The notes below the pieces were generated by a model, which worked only from the letters and a program-made list of their open reading frames with translations, ran no database searches and had not been told where the DNA came from. The position numbers were made by a program, and so were the translations under genes. This document shows positions 44,460-56,221 of a stretch of 64,000 nt of DNA, piece after piece. Every line of letters begins with the position of its first letter. Position 1 is the stretch's first letter. Origin of the DNA: Campylobacter insulaenigrae NCTC 12927 (GTDB lineage Bacteria; Campylobacterota; Campylobacteria; Campylobacterales; Campylobacteraceae); the NCBI RefSeq assembly GCF_000816185.1, contig NZ_CP007770.1, forward strand, positions 806,001-870,000. Direction: 5' to 3'.

Positions 44460-45155
44460 ATGCTAAGACTTTTTCAATACAAAAAAGGCTATAGATACAA
44501 CAATGATAGCCTTTTACTTTTTAATTTTTTTTCTCAACAAAATTTGCAAGGAAATATTTTGGATATAGGGTGTGGATGCGGAATTTTAGGTTTACTTACC
44601 AAACAGTACTTTCCAAAAACTCAAGTCTATATGCTAGATGTACAAGAAAAAAATATTCAACTTACCTATAGAAATTCTAAAGAAAACCAACTCGAAATTC
44701 AAACTATTTGCAAAGATTTTCTAGATTTTAAAAGCGATATTAAGTTTGATTATTTAATTTCTAATCCTCCATTTTATAAGCTAAATACTACAAAAAGTGA
44801 AAATTTACATTTAAATATTTCAAGATATCAAGAATTTATGCCGCTTGAAAAAATGATAAATAAAATAAATTCTTTAATAAAAACAAATGGAAAATTTTAT
44901 ATGTGCTATGATTGCTCTTTTACAGATGAAATTTGCTCATACTTATACAAATATAAAATCAAACCCACAAAAATACAATTTATACACACAAACGATAAAA
45001 AACCTGCTAGACTTGTATTAATTGAGGCTAAAAAAAATAGTAAAAGCCCCTTGCAAGTTCTTACACCAATATTTATGTATAAAAATGATATGCTTAGTGA
45101 AAATATAAAAGCAATTTATGATAAATTAGGGACAATTAGCTATGATATCTCATAA
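44460..45155 (+). CDS. TrmN6-like SAM-dependent methyltransferase
   Basis: A 231-residue class I methyltransferase with the SAM motif LDIGCGCGILGLL (about residues 35-47) and the N6-adenine motif NPPF (about 101-104). The opening (QYKKGYRYNNDSLLL) is typical of tRNA1(Val) A37 N6-methyltransferases (TrmN6/YfiC). The ATG follows the previous stop codon directly. The gene overlaps the ykgJ-like gene by 14 bases. The tRNA target is inferred from family resemblance. Confidence 0.85.
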   Translation: MLRLFQYKKGYRYNNDSLLLFNFFSQQNLQGNILDIGCGCGILGLLTKQYFPKTQVYMLDVQEKNIQLTYRNSKENQLEIQTICKDFLDFKSDIKFDYLISNPPFYKLNTTKSENLHLNISRYQEFMPLEKMINKINSLIKTNGKFYMCYDCSFTDEICSYLYKYKIKPTKIQFIHTNDKKPARLVLIEAKKNSKSPLQVLTPIFMYKNDMLSENIKAIYDKLGTISYDIS

Positions 45156-45513
45156 AGATTATAATTACACATTTAATGAAAATGCTTGCGAAAAGTGTGG
45201 TGGAAAATGTTGCACTGGAGATAGTGGTTATATATATGCATCTAGCGAAGAATTAGATAATATAGCAAAATTTTTAAATTTAAATTTTGAAGACTTTCAA
45301 AAAAACTACCTCATTAAAGTTGGATTTAAATTTAGTCTCAAAGAAGTAAGATATAAAGATGGTTATCGTTGTATTTTTTTTGATACAATACACAAGAAAT
45401 GTCTTATTTATAAATATAGACCAAAACAATGCAAAACTTTCCCATTTTGGGAATACTTTAAAACACATAAAGAGGAGTTGAAAAAAGAATGTGTAGGAGT
45501 TTGCTTTCATTAA
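45142..45513 (+). CDS. YkgJ family cysteine cluster protein
   Basis: A 123-residue protein with the CxxC-type YkgJ pattern: CEKCGGKCC near residues 13-21, CIFFD with its Cys, CLIYKYRPKQCKTFPFWEYF near 90-108. The eight or so conserved Cys suggest a Zn or Fe-S site. The biochemical role of the family is not established. It overlaps both neighbours (14 bases with the methyltransferase gene, 25 with the TPR gene), so it belongs to the operon. Confidence 0.85.
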   Translation: MISHKDYNYTFNENACEKCGGKCCTGDSGYIYASSEELDNIAKFLNLNFEDFQKNYLIKVGFKFSLKEVRYKDGYRCIFFDTIHKKCLIYKYRPKQCKTFPFWEYFKTHKEELKKECVGVCFH

Positions 45514-46724
45514 TTTTAATCACTTTTTTTTATACTCATAGTTTTGCTAAAAATGAACAAGAAATTATCCAAGCCTTAATTTACGAAGACCACTCAGAAT
45601 ATAAGAATGCTTGCGATATTTACACGCAACTATTTGAAGATAGCAATGAAAGTATATATTTACAAAAAGCTTTATTTTTAGCTTTAAGTCACAATTTGCA
45701 ACAAAAAGAAAAACTTTTAGAAACTTCGAAAGATTTTTTAAATTTAACTCCTATTATAAGATTACATGCTATTTACGCCTTTGAACAAGGCAATTATCAA
45801 AAAGCAGAAGAATACACTTTTAAACTCATCCAAGAAGAACAAAACTATAAAAATTACGAATTATTAGGTGATATTTATGCAAAAAAAGGACTTTTTACAA
45901 AAGCCATTGAAGCTTATAACCAAGCTTATGAAATCTTCGCATACGAAAATCTTTTATTAAAAATTACAGAGTTAAATATAAGAACAAAAAATATTAATCA
46001 AGCAAAAGAAAATTTAGAAAAATTTAGAAAAAATTACGGTTGCTCCTTAAATACTTGCACCCTGCTTTTAAAAATTTACCAAGATCAAAATAATACCCAA
46101 GCAAGTATGCAAATACTTTATGAATTGTACAAAATAAGCAATGACACTAGATATATCTACGCCATAATAGACCTATTAAATAAAGAAAAAAAATACACTC
46201 AAGCTTTAGATATTGCTCAAGAATATAATTTAAACACAGATATTAAGGTATATTTATATACTCAAATAAAAGATTATAGTAAAGCTTATAATTTAGCTTT
46301 AAAACAATACGAATTAGAAAAAAATAAAAAATACCTCGCAATGGCAGCCATATTAGAATTCGAAAATTATATGGATAAAAAAAATCAAAAAATTTTAGAT
46401 AAAAAAAGGTTAGAATCTATATTAAAAAAATTTGAAGAAAGTGTTGATATACGCAGTGATTCTTTATATCAAAACTTTTATGGATATACTTTAATCGAAT
46501 ACGATATTGATGTAAAAAAAGGCATAGAATTAGTAGGTTGGGCTTTAGAGCAAGAACCAAATAACGCGTATTATCTTGATTCTTTAGCTTGGGGATATTA
46601 TAAGTTAAAAGAATGTGATAAAGCTTATGATATTTTGCAAACAATTTTACAAGATAAAGACTTTGTAAATTCAGATGAAGGTAAAGAACATATAAAAGCT
46701 ATTAAAAAATGTTTGAACAAGTAA
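45489..46724 (+). CDS. Exported tetratricopeptide repeat protein
   Basis: A 411-residue protein with an N-terminal signal or anchor helix (SLLSLILITFFYTHSFAK) and several TPR helices: NYELLGDIYAKKGLFTKAIEAYNQAYEIF near residues 118-146 and a pair near the C-terminus (NAYYLDSLAWGYYKLKECDKAYDIL). It probably acts as a scaffold in the periplasm. The ATG at 45489 lies 25 bases inside the ykgJ-like gene. The gene overlaps the next one by 16 bases. The partner is unknown. Confidence 0.85.
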   Translation: MCRSLLSLILITFFYTHSFAKNEQEIIQALIYEDHSEYKNACDIYTQLFEDSNESIYLQKALFLALSHNLQQKEKLLETSKDFLNLTPIIRLHAIYAFEQGNYQKAEEYTFKLIQEEQNYKNYELLGDIYAKKGLFTKAIEAYNQAYEIFAYENLLLKITELNIRTKNINQAKENLEKFRKNYGCSLNTCTLLLKIYQDQNNTQASMQILYELYKISNDTRYIYAIIDLLNKEKKYTQALDIAQEYNLNTDIKVYLYTQIKDYSKAYNLALKQYELEKNKKYLAMAAILEFENYMDKKNQKILDKKRLESILKKFEESVDIRSDSLYQNFYGYTLIEYDIDVKKGIELVGWALEQEPNNAYYLDSLAWGYYKLKECDKAYDILQTILQDKDFVNSDEGKEHIKAIKKCLNK

Positions 46725-47308
46725 ATTTAGATTATTTTTTTAAAAAGACAAAAAAAATATTAGACCAAAAAAAGGAAATTTTTTCCTATGATATGCTTGG
46801 TAGAAGCTTGTCCTCTAATGCTTTTTATCCTAAAGATCTTTATTCTTTGTTATTAGAAAACAATCTTTCCACTATTTACTTTTCTAAAGAATTGGAAATA
46901 AAAGATAATAATTTTGATTGTATTATTTTACCAACTAGCAATTGTCAAAATTACGACATACAAAATTTAAGTTTATTTAGACGTTACAGTCAAAAGCCTA
47001 TTATACAATTTGACTTCATTTTTGATGAATATCAAATTTTAGAAAGTCTAGTATATGGTTCAGATGCTTTTTATTTATTTCCAAAAATGTTAAAAGCATT
47101 AGAATTAAAAAAGCTTTATAATTTAGCTATTCATCTTGGTTTAGAGGCTATATTCTTTGTAGAAAATAAAAATGATATAAATCATTCTATATTAGCTGGA
47201 GCAAGAATTTTTCACATAGAAGATGAAAAACTCTTAAACTTTTTACCGAAAAATAAAGTTATTATAAGTAAAAATTTAACACATCTTCACGCCCGTATTA
47301 AGGAGTAA
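46709..47308 (+). CDS. Degenerate indole-3-glycerol phosphate synthase-like protein (TrpC paralogue)
   Basis: A 199-residue protein with resemblance to the (beta/alpha)8 TrpC fold: QKPIIQFDFIFDEYQILESLVYGSDAFYL (split here as QKPIIQFDFIFDEYQ and YGSDAFYLFPK, about residues 91-120) mirrors the PVLRKDFIIDEYQ...GADAILLI strand of IGPS. The catalytic Lys of the KDF motif is replaced (QFDF), the N-terminal SPS substrate loop is absent, and the protein is about 60 residues shorter than IGPS. It is therefore unlikely to make indole-glycerol phosphate. As I recall, C. jejuni has the equivalent gene in the same place annotated trpC. It overlaps the TPR gene and ends two bases before the HIT gene. Confidence 0.65.
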   Translation: MFEQVNLDYFFKKTKKILDQKKEIFSYDMLGRSLSSNAFYPKDLYSLLLENNLSTIYFSKELEIKDNNFDCIILPTSNCQNYDIQNLSLFRRYSQKPIIQFDFIFDEYQILESLVYGSDAFYLFPKMLKALELKKLYNLAIHLGLEAIFFVENKNDINHSILAGARIFHIEDEKLLNFLPKNKVIISKNLTHLHARIKE

Positions 47309-47309
47309 T

Positions 47310-47798
47310 ATGGATTATTTATATGCACCATGGAGAGAAATGTATTTTAACAATAAAGAAAAAAAAGATTGCCCTTTTTGTCATTGTACTGAAAATTTAA
47401 ATGAAGACGAAAAACTAGGAGTGATTTTTAGAGCTAAATATTGTTTTGGCGTTATGAATAAATTTCCCTATAGTCCGGGACATTTTATGATTATACCTTA
47501 TGAACATATAGAAAATATAGAAGATTTGAACGACGAAGCATGGATACAAATAAGTCATTTGGTAAAAATTGGTGTAAAAATTTTAAAAAGAGAATTATTT
47601 GCCAAAGGAGTTAATATAGGGATGAATTTAGGTAGTGCTGCGGGAGCTGGTATAGCACCTCATTGTCACTATCATTTAGTCCCAAGATGGAGCGGCGATA
47701 CTAATTTTATCACCACTATAGCAAATACAAGAGTATGTGGAAATGACTTAAAAAAAATCTACAATAAGCTAAATAAGGCTTTTTTAACCTATGTTTAA
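47310..47798 (+). CDS. HIT family nucleotide hydrolase
   Basis: A 162-residue histidine-triad protein. The active-site motif is HCHYHLVPRW (about residues 111-120) and an N-terminal zinc-type Cys pair CPFCHC is at about 19-24, as in the HIT/FHIT-like subgroup related to Ap4A phosphorylases. It would hydrolyse AMP-linked nucleotides. An AAGGAGTAAT site overlaps the end of the previous gene. It overlaps mnmH by eight bases. Confidence 0.93.
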   Translation: MDYLYAPWREMYFNNKEKKDCPFCHCTENLNEDEKLGVIFRAKYCFGVMNKFPYSPGHFMIIPYEHIENIEDLNDEAWIQISHLVKIGVKILKRELFAKGVNIGMNLGSAAGAGIAPHCHYHLVPRWSGDTNFITTIANTRVCGNDLKKIYNKLNKAFLTYV

Positions 47799-48774
47799 TG
47801 AGACAAATTACCATGAATTTCAAAATTTTTCTTTTGATTTGATTATTGATGCAAGAAGTCCTAAAGAATACAAACATTCTCATATAAAAAATGCTAAAAA
47901 CTATTACGCACTAAATGATAAAGAATTTCAAGAAATTGGAAGTATTTATACAAAAAACAAAGGCTTGGCAAAAGCAAAAGGAGCAAGTTACATATGCAAA
48001 AATATGAGTTTTCATATTAAAAATATTTATAAACATTATAAGATCGGCTCTTTAATTGGAATTTATTGTGCTAGAGGTGGAATGCGTTCAAAATCCTTAT
48101 CTTTAATACTTTCAGAAATAGGATATAGAGTTATAAGACTAGAAGGTGGATATAAAGCCTACAGAAATTATGTTAATCATTTTTTTACAAAAAAATTAGA
48201 TATAAAATTTTATTGCTTATGTGGTAACACTGCAAGTGGAAAAAGTGATTTATTAAATTTATTAGAAAATTCTCTAAATTTAGAAAAATTAGCCAATCAT
48301 CAAGGTTCAAGTTTTGGAAAAATATACGGAGAACAACCTAGTCAAAAATCATTTGATGATGAACTTTTTTATTTTTTAAAAAATTATCCCTATAAAACAT
48401 GTTTCATAGAAGCTGAAAGTAGACAAATTGGAAATCTCACTCTACCTTTAAATCTATTTCAAGCTATGCAAGATGCAGAAAAAATTTGGTGTGAATGTTC
48501 GATTAAATCAAGAATTCAAAGAATTTTAAAAGATTATTCAAATATAGACAAGGACTTTTTTTATCATTGTGTTGAAAAAATCAGTCCTTATATAAGCAAA
48601 GATTTTAAAAATAAATTACAGCAAAATTATGAGCAATCTGACTTTGAAAACTGTGCTTTAATGCTTTTTAATTACTATGACAAAGTGTATAAAAAACCTA
48701 ATATAATTCATCACTACATTAATACAGATGATATAAATTTGGCAAAAATAAAACTTATAAATTTACAAAACTAA
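47791..48774 (+). CDS. mnmH: tRNA 2-selenouridine synthase
   Basis: A 327-residue enzyme (SelU/YbbB) that replaces sulfur by selenium in 2-thiouridine at the wobble position of certain tRNAs, using selenophosphate. A rhodanese domain (residues 1 to about 125) opens with DARSPKEYKHSH and has the active Cys in YCARGGMRSKSL; a P-loop domain follows (CGNTASGKSDLL) with EAESRQIGNLTLP. It is the last gene of the run from 43518. Together with the SelW-like selenoprotein at 9786 it indicates an active selenium pathway. It overlaps the 3' end of the convergent phosphate permease gene by 12 bases. Confidence 0.93.
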   Translation: MFNETNYHEFQNFSFDLIIDARSPKEYKHSHIKNAKNYYALNDKEFQEIGSIYTKNKGLAKAKGASYICKNMSFHIKNIYKHYKIGSLIGIYCARGGMRSKSLSLILSEIGYRVIRLEGGYKAYRNYVNHFFTKKLDIKFYCLCGNTASGKSDLLNLLENSLNLEKLANHQGSSFGKIYGEQPSQKSFDDELFYFLKNYPYKTCFIEAESRQIGNLTLPLNLFQAMQDAEKIWCECSIKSRIQRILKDYSNIDKDFFYHCVEKISPYISKDFKNKLQQNYEQSDFENCALMLFNYYDKVYKKPNIIHHYINTDDINLAKIKLINLQN

Positions 48775-50276
48775 AATTTTTATAAAAATCATAAAAATAA
48801 TACTAGAAAGAATACTTGCCACCGGCAAAGTAATCACCCAAGCAAGGCCAATAGGTTTCATCATGCTCCACTTTGCATCTTTATTAAATACCCCTATTCC
48901 CAAAATCGCACCAATTAAAATATGCGTTGAACTTACCGGAATACCAAGTTGTGTAGCTAGAAGTATTACTATACTGGCACCAAGTTCAGCACTAAAACCC
49001 GTAGTTGGCTTAATTTCGGCTAATTTTGATCCAACAGTTTGAATAACTTCTTTTCCTAAAAACCAAAGTCCTATTACTAAAGCTATACCGAACATAAACA
49101 TAACTGCAAATGGCACAGGTGAGCTTGGATTAATTGTATTATTTTTAAGCACATCTAAAATAGCTGCAAAAGGTCCAAGTGCATTTGCTATATCATTAGC
49201 TCCATGGGAAAAAGCAAAACTTGAAGCGGTAAAAATTTGAAACCATGAAAAAATTTTTTCTATAGTTTTATTCACTTCAGTTTTTTTCATCAATCGCACC
49301 ACAGCTAAAGTAACTAGATAGAGATAATAGAAACTATCCATATATTCTGTATAAGATTCAAGGTAGATACATTATTTAAACCCTTAAACAAAAACATAGA
49401 TGAAATCACCAATGCTGCTGTACATGCTACAAGCGGGACATGAAATTTCATTTTACTAAAAACATCAATATTTTTTTCTTTTTCTTTTAGTGCTTTAATT
49501 CTCAATTTATATTCACTTCTTTTCTCATCATCATCTAAAACAATAGCACTTAATTCTCGAATTTGCTCTTCATAAGTCTTATCTTTTAAGTTCTTAAAAT
49601 ATTCTTCTTTAAAAGCTTTTTTTTCTTTCTTAATTATTTTAATTTTAAGATTAATATCTATTGAAGGTTTTAAAATTTTTTTATAAATATAAGCATATAT
49701 TAAATAAGCTGCTAAACCACCAAGCAAAGGAGAAATAATCCAACTTAAAACTATTTTATATATACCACTCCAATTTACCATAGAAAAAGCTTGATCTTGA
49801 TTAAAAAATATAACTCCCATAGCAATACTTGAGCCAACTATACCACCTATAATACTGTGAGTAGTTGATACTGGAAGGCCTTTTTTGCTAGCTATAAAAA
49901 GCCAAATTCCAGAACTCAACAAAGCAGAAAGCATAACACAAACAAACACCATAGGATCTACCCCACTAGGCAAAACCACTATGCCACTTCTTATGGTATT
50001 TGTGACAGAGCCACCTGCAAAAATAGCTCCACTTAATTCAAAAACAGCGGCTATAATTAAAGCTTGTTTTATAGTTACAGTCTTAGCGCCAACACTAGTT
50101 CCAAAAGAATTTGCAACATCATTTCCTCCTATATTAAAGGCCATAAAAATTCCAAAAACACTAGCAAGGGCAAATAAAACTATAGCATTATTAGGAATAT
50201 AATTATATCCCCATATAAAAAAACACACAACACTAACTATAAAGATAAAAAATGCAACTACATTATCCCTACTCAA
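48763..50276 (-). pseudogene. pit: Inorganic phosphate permease (Pit family) split by a frameshift
   Basis: Two overlapping frames together encode one complete Pit transporter. The first (50276 to 49314, TTG start with GAAGGAG) has the N-terminal repeat motif GGNDVANSFGTSVG, PVSTTHSIIGG, and a long cytoplasmic loop (KIKIIKKEKKAFKEEYF). It ends in IWIVSIISI followed by TAG. The second (to 48763) resumes at VTLAVVRLMKK and has the second repeat, HGANDIANALGPFA and PVSSTHILIGA. One missing base between about 49314 and 49330 explains the split; no homopolymer is there. Family members are about 500 residues in one chain. Either the gene is broken in this strain or the base was lost in sequencing. 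It would move phosphate with H+ or Na+. Confidence 0.85.
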
Positions 50277-50322
50277 ATATACTCCTTCAGGATGAATTTC
50301 AAGATTATCATTTTAATGTATT

Positions 50323-52196
<1,874 letters not shown>

Positions 52197-52241
52197 TTAT
52201 ATTTTTTTAGATATTATACTTTATTTTTAAGGAGTCTTGAT

Positions 52242-53219
52242 ATGCTAGGGATAGATATAGGTTCAAACACATTAAGAGCAATATTAATGGATCAAAATTA
52301 TAATAAATTGCAAAGTGAAGAATTTATTATAGCTGCTGCTAAAAATATGCAAAATACAAATATTAATCAAGAAGCTATAAAAAGATTATTTTCTGCACTA
52401 AATAGTCTAAAAAACAAAAATTATAATTTAAAAAATGCTAAAGCAGTTGCAACCGCAGCTTTTAGAAAAGCAAATAATACAAAAGAAATTTTTGAAAAAA
52501 TAAAAAATGATTTTGGATTAAAAATTGATTTGATAGATAGCAACACTGAAGCTTATTTGAGTATTTTAGGCATGAAAACAAGACTTCAAAAACTCAATCT
52601 TTTTAGAAAAGACTTTAATTATTGTGATTTAGGTGGTGCATCATGTGAAATTACTAATACAAAATTTAGTAAAAGTTATGATTTTGGCATTATAAGTTTT
52701 TATGAAAAAAATACTTTCAAACGATCTAAACACAATATTTTTGTTAATTTTTTTAAAAAAAATCCACAAAGATTAAAATTTATAAAAAACAAACAATTAA
52801 AATTACATTTTAATAATTTTCATCCTCATTTTAAGCAATTAGCGCTAGAAGCATTCAAAGAAGTTCAATATGCAAAAAAATCTCTAAAAAATAAATATAT
52901 TGCATTAAATTCTGGAGTACCCACAACACTTTGTGCTTATAAACACGGAATTAAGTATATAGACTATACAGAAGAAAAAGTCAATGGAGCATTACTTACA
53001 TCGAGAGATTTTTTGATTTTTGCTATAAAAATTTGGAATTTAGAACAAAAAAAAGCTAAAATTTACTTAGGAGAGAATAGAAAAAAATATTTAATTGCAG
53101 GTGCCTTACTTTTATATGCCTTGTTTGATAAAGAAAAACTCATAGTAGTTGATGATGGTGTAAGGGAAGGTGTTTGTATTGCTTATTTTAAAAATATCAT
53201 TTATAAAGGAATATTATGA
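52242..53219 (+). CDS. Ppx/GppA phosphatase family protein
   Basis: A 325-residue protein of the actin-like ATPase fold used by exopolyphosphatases and guanosine pentaphosphatases. GIDIGSNTLRAI at the N-terminus, YCDLGGASCEI near residue 126 and VVDDGVREGVC near the C-terminus are the phosphate-binding loops. It lacks the C-terminal HD domain of full Ppx and is of the short Ppx/GppA type common in epsilonproteobacteria. It may degrade polyphosphate or pppGpp. A strong AAGGAGTCTTGAT site precedes the ATG. It overlaps the yqeY-like gene by four bases. Confidence 0.9.
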   Translation: MLGIDIGSNTLRAILMDQNYNKLQSEEFIIAAAKNMQNTNINQEAIKRLFSALNSLKNKNYNLKNAKAVATAAFRKANNTKEIFEKIKNDFGLKIDLIDSNTEAYLSILGMKTRLQKLNLFRKDFNYCDLGGASCEITNTKFSKSYDFGIISFYEKNTFKRSKHNIFVNFFKKNPQRLKFIKNKQLKLHFNNFHPHFKQLALEAFKEVQYAKKSLKNKYIALNSGVPTTLCAYKHGIKYIDYTEEKVNGALLTSRDFLIFAIKIWNLEQKKAKIYLGENRKKYLIAGALLLYALFDKEKLIVVDDGVREGVCIAYFKNIIYKGIL

Positions 53220-53659
53220 ATTTGAAAGAAAAAATTTTGGAAGATATTAAAGATGCTATGCGTCAAAAAGATGATTTTAAAAGAAACACTTTAAGGACTT
53301 TGAGTGCTTGTTTTAAACAAATTGAAGTTGATGAAAGAATTGAACTTGATAATGAAAGAATATATAAAATTATTGCAAGCGAAATCAAAAAAAGAAATGA
53401 AGCAGCATTAGCTTTTAATAAAGGTTCAAGAGAAGATTTAGCTCAAAAAGAATTATTGGAAGTAGAAATTTTAAGCCAATACTTACCAAAACAACTTAGT
53501 GACGAAGAATTAGAAAACGAATTAAAAAAATTAATTACTACGTTGAAAATATCTTCTTTAAAAGAGCAGGGAATTCTAATGAAAGAAGCTAAGAATATTT
53601 TTAAATCAAGTGTAGATGGAAAAAGATTAAATGAAATGGTTAGAAAACTTTTATCATGA
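53216..53659 (+). CDS. GatB/YqeY domain protein
   Basis: A 147-residue helical protein. KEKILEDIKDAMRQKDDFKRNTLRTL, given here only by its first words KEKILEDIKDAMRQKD, opens the fold, and EILSQYLPKQLSDEEL lies at about 85-100; both are typical of YqeY, which is related to the tRNA-binding tail of the amidotransferase GatB. Its cellular role is not established; tRNA binding is likely. It overlaps both neighbours by four bases in a three-gene operon. Confidence 0.92.
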   Translation: MNLKEKILEDIKDAMRQKDDFKRNTLRTLSACFKQIEVDERIELDNERIYKIIASEIKKRNEAALAFNKGSREDLAQKELLEVEILSQYLPKQLSDEELENELKKLITTLKISSLKEQGILMKEAKNIFKSSVDGKRLNEMVRKLLS

Positions 53660-54309
53660 AAAAAATATTAGGATTGTGTGCATTAGTATTAAATTCTTTT
53701 GCTTATACACAATATGAGCTTCATCCTAGTTTTGATCAATATTTTCAAAATTGTTCACTATTGATGAATAAATATTATTATATTAATTGTTATGATTATG
53801 ATTACAAAGGCACAAAGGCTATAGCTTATAGGCTAACAGCCGAAATTTTAAATCGACAGCATATTAAAAAACGTCCCAAATTTACAGAAGATACTAATAT
53901 ACCAAAAAAATATCGGACCTATTGGGAAGATTATATTAAAAGTGGATACACAAGAGGACATGTGGTTCCCAATCAATCTATGAATACAACACCCCAAGCT
54001 CAATTTAGTACTTTTTTAATGAGTAACATAACTCCTCAAAAAAAAGATATTAATAATGAAATTTGGAATGAAATTGAAAAAAGAGAAAGATATCTGGCAA
54101 AGAAAAATAAAGAATTAGAGGTTCTAAATTTAATTTTTTACGAAAAGAATCCTCAGCGTATTAAAAACAATATTGCAATCCCAAGTTTTTACGTAAAAAT
54201 TTTAAAAGCAAAAACATACATAGAGTGCTATAAAGTACCAAACGATGATAATTTTGCAAGATTTAATAGGAATTATTTTAAGGAAGATTGTTCTAAGTAC
54301 ATAAAGTAG
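53656..54309 (+). CDS. Secreted DNA/RNA non-specific endonuclease (NucA-like)
   Basis: A 217-residue exported nuclease. The signal peptide is KKILGLCALVLNSFAYT; the active-site motif TRGHVVPN (about residues 97-104) holds the catalytic His of the beta-beta-alpha-metal fold, and MSNITPQ...NNEIWNEIE follows with the metal-binding Asn. The first residue of the usual DRGH motif is Thr here, as in some family members. It degrades DNA and RNA in the periplasm or outside and may lower uptake of free DNA, as nucleases of this type do in C. jejuni. It ends at a terminator hairpin. Confidence 0.92.
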   Translation: MKKILGLCALVLNSFAYTQYELHPSFDQYFQNCSLLMNKYYYINCYDYDYKGTKAIAYRLTAEILNRQHIKKRPKFTEDTNIPKKYRTYWEDYIKSGYTRGHVVPNQSMNTTPQAQFSTFLMSNITPQKKDINNEIWNEIEKRERYLAKKNKELEVLNLIFYEKNPQRIKNNIAIPSFYVKILKAKTYIECYKVPNDDNFARFNRNYFKEDCSKYIK

Positions 54310-54336
54310 GTAAAAACCTACTTTATGCTTTTATTC
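54301..54336. terminator. Terminator hairpin between nuclease gene and dnaK
   Basis: ATAAAGTAGGT (54301-54311) and ACCTACTTTAT (54316-54326) pair perfectly over 11 bases around an A4 loop, followed by GCTTTTATT. The nuclease stop codon lies in the left arm. Confidence 0.85.
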
Positions 54337-56199
54337 TACTTCAGCATCAATGACATCATCATCTTTTTTCTTTTTATCTTCATTTGGTTTTTCATCTTTT
54401 TTATACATATTTTCTGCTAATTTATGAGAAACTTCACTTAATGTTTTCATTTTAGCTTCTATTTCCTCTTTACTTGCATTAGCATTTTTCAATGTTTCTT
54501 TTAATTCATCAAGTGCTTTTTGAATATTTGTTTTATCATCATCACTAACTTTATCACCAAGCTCATTTAAAGATTTTTCAACTTGATGCACTAAATTATC
54601 TGCAGAATTTCTCGATTCTACTGCTTCTTTACGTCTTTTGTCTTCTTCTTTATGAAGCTCTGCATCTTTCACCATATTATTAATTTCTTCTTCACTTAAA
54701 CCACTTGAGCCAGTGATCTTAATTTCCTGAGCTTTACCAGTTGCTTTATCCTTGGCACTAACTGTTAAAATACCATTTGCATCTATATCAAAAGTCACTT
54801 CAATTTGTGGCATACCACGAGGTGCAGGTGGAATTCCTTCAAGATTAAAATTACCTAAAGATTTATTATCACGACTAAATTCTCTCTCCCCTTGTAAAAC
54901 ATTAATAGTAACTGCACTTTGATTATCCTCAGCAGTAGAAAAAGTTTGTTCTTTTTTCGTAGGTATAGTAGTTCCTTTTTCGATGATTTTAGTCATCACT
55001 CCACCTAAAGTTTCAATACCCAAAGAAAGTGGAGTTACATCAAGTAATAACACATCTTTAACATCACCTTTTATAACTGCACCTTGAATTGCCGCACCAA
55101 TTGCTACAACTTCATCAGGATTTACTGATTTATTTAATTCTTTTCCAAAAGCTTTTTTAACTTCTTCTTGAACTAAAGGTACACGAGTAGATCCCCCAAC
55201 CATAACAATTTCTTTAATTTCACTTTTTTCCAATCCAGCATCTTTTACCACTTCATTAATCTTACTAATAGTTTCAGACACTAACCCATCAATCATGCTT
55301 TCAAATTTAGCTCTTGTTAAAGTTTTAGTTAAGTGTTTTGGACCACTTGCATCAGCTGTAATAAACGGCAAATTAATATTGGTTTCATTTGCTGAACTTA
55401 ATTCTTTTTTAGCATTTTCAGCTGCTTCTTTTAATCTCTGTAAAGCCATTACATCATTTTTAAGATCAATACCTGTTTCATCTTTAAATTCGTTTGCTAA
55501 AAAGTCAATTAGTTTATTATCGAAATCATCTCCACCTAAAAATGCATTACCACCTGTTGCCAAAACTTCTACAACATTATCACCCGTTTCAAGTACAGTA
55601 ACATCAAATGTACCACCACCTAAATCATAAACTACAATTTTTTCACTTTCTTTTTTATCAAGCCCATAAGCTAAAGCAGCAGCCGTAGGTTCATTTATGA
55701 TTCTAAGTACATTTAGTCCTGCTATAGTTCCAGCTTCTTTAGTAGCTTTTCTTTGTGCATCATTAAAATATGCAGGAACTGTAATAACTGCATCTTCTAT
55801 TTTTTCTCCTAAAAATGCCTCAGCATCTTCTTTTAACTTCATCAATACCTTAGCAGAAATTTCTTGAGGAGTATAAATTTTTCCAGCTATTTCAATTGCA
55901 CACGCACCATTTCTTTCTGTGATATGATACGGTAAACGATTTTTAGCTTCTTTAGCCGCTTCTTCATTTATCATAAGCCCCATAATTCTTTTAATAGAAT
56001 AAATAGTTTTTTCAGGATTAGTAACAGCTTGACGCTTTGCACTATCTCCAACTAAAACCTCTCCTTTATCTGTAAAAGCAACAACAGAAGGTGTTGTATT
56101 TTTACCTTCTTTGTTTGGAATAACTTTACTTTCACCTCTTTCATACACACTCACACAAGAGTTTGTTGTTCCTAAATCTATACCTATAACTTTACTCAT
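54331..56199 (-). CDS. dnaK: Chaperone protein DnaK (Hsp70)
   Basis: A 622-residue Hsp70. The ATPase domain (about 1-380) starts with [13 protein letters not shown] and contains [15 protein letters not shown] and [11 protein letters not shown]; the substrate domain has [15 protein letters not shown] and [11 protein letters not shown]; the lid ends in [10 protein letters not shown], close to the EEVKD-type tail. It folds proteins with GrpE and DnaJ (not in the window). It is the third gene of hrcA-grpE-dnaK, 22 bases behind grpE, and is controlled by HrcA through the CIRCE operator upstream. Confidence 0.99.
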   Translation of the reverse strand: MSKVIGIDLGTTNSCVSVYERGESKVIPNKEGKNTTPSVVAFTDKGEVLVGDSAKRQAVTNPEKTIYSIKRIMGLMINEEAAKEAKNRLPYHITERNGACAIEIAGKIYTPQEISAKVLMKLKEDAEAFLGEKIEDAVITVPAYFNDAQRKATKEAGTIAGLNVLRIINEPTAAALAYGLDKKESEKIVVYDLGGGTFDVTVLETGDNVVEVLATGGNAFLGGDDFDNKLIDFLANEFKDETGIDLKNDVMALQRLKEAAENAKKELSSANETNINLPFITADASGPKHLTKTLTRAKFESMIDGLVSETISKINEVVKDAGLEKSEIKEIVMVGGSTRVPLVQEEVKKAFGKELNKSVNPDEVVAIGAAIQGAVIKGDVKDVLLLDVTPLSLGIETLGGVMTKIIEKGTTIPTKKEQTFSTAEDNQSAVTINVLQGEREFSRDNKSLGNFNLEGIPPAPRGMPQIEVTFDIDANGILTVSAKDKATGKAQEIKITGSSGLSEEEINNMVKDAELHKEEDKRRKEAVESRNSADNLVHQVEKSLNELGDKVSDDDKTNIQKALDELKETLKNANASKEEIEAKMKTLSEVSHKLAENMYKKDEKPNEDKKKKDDDVIDAEVE

Positions 56200-56221
56200 T
56201 TTTATTCCTTTTTATTAAATT

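Noticed and set aside
46709-47308. Functional trpC
   Set aside because: Catalytic lysine context and substrate loop are missing and the protein is too short, so I do not assign the symbol.
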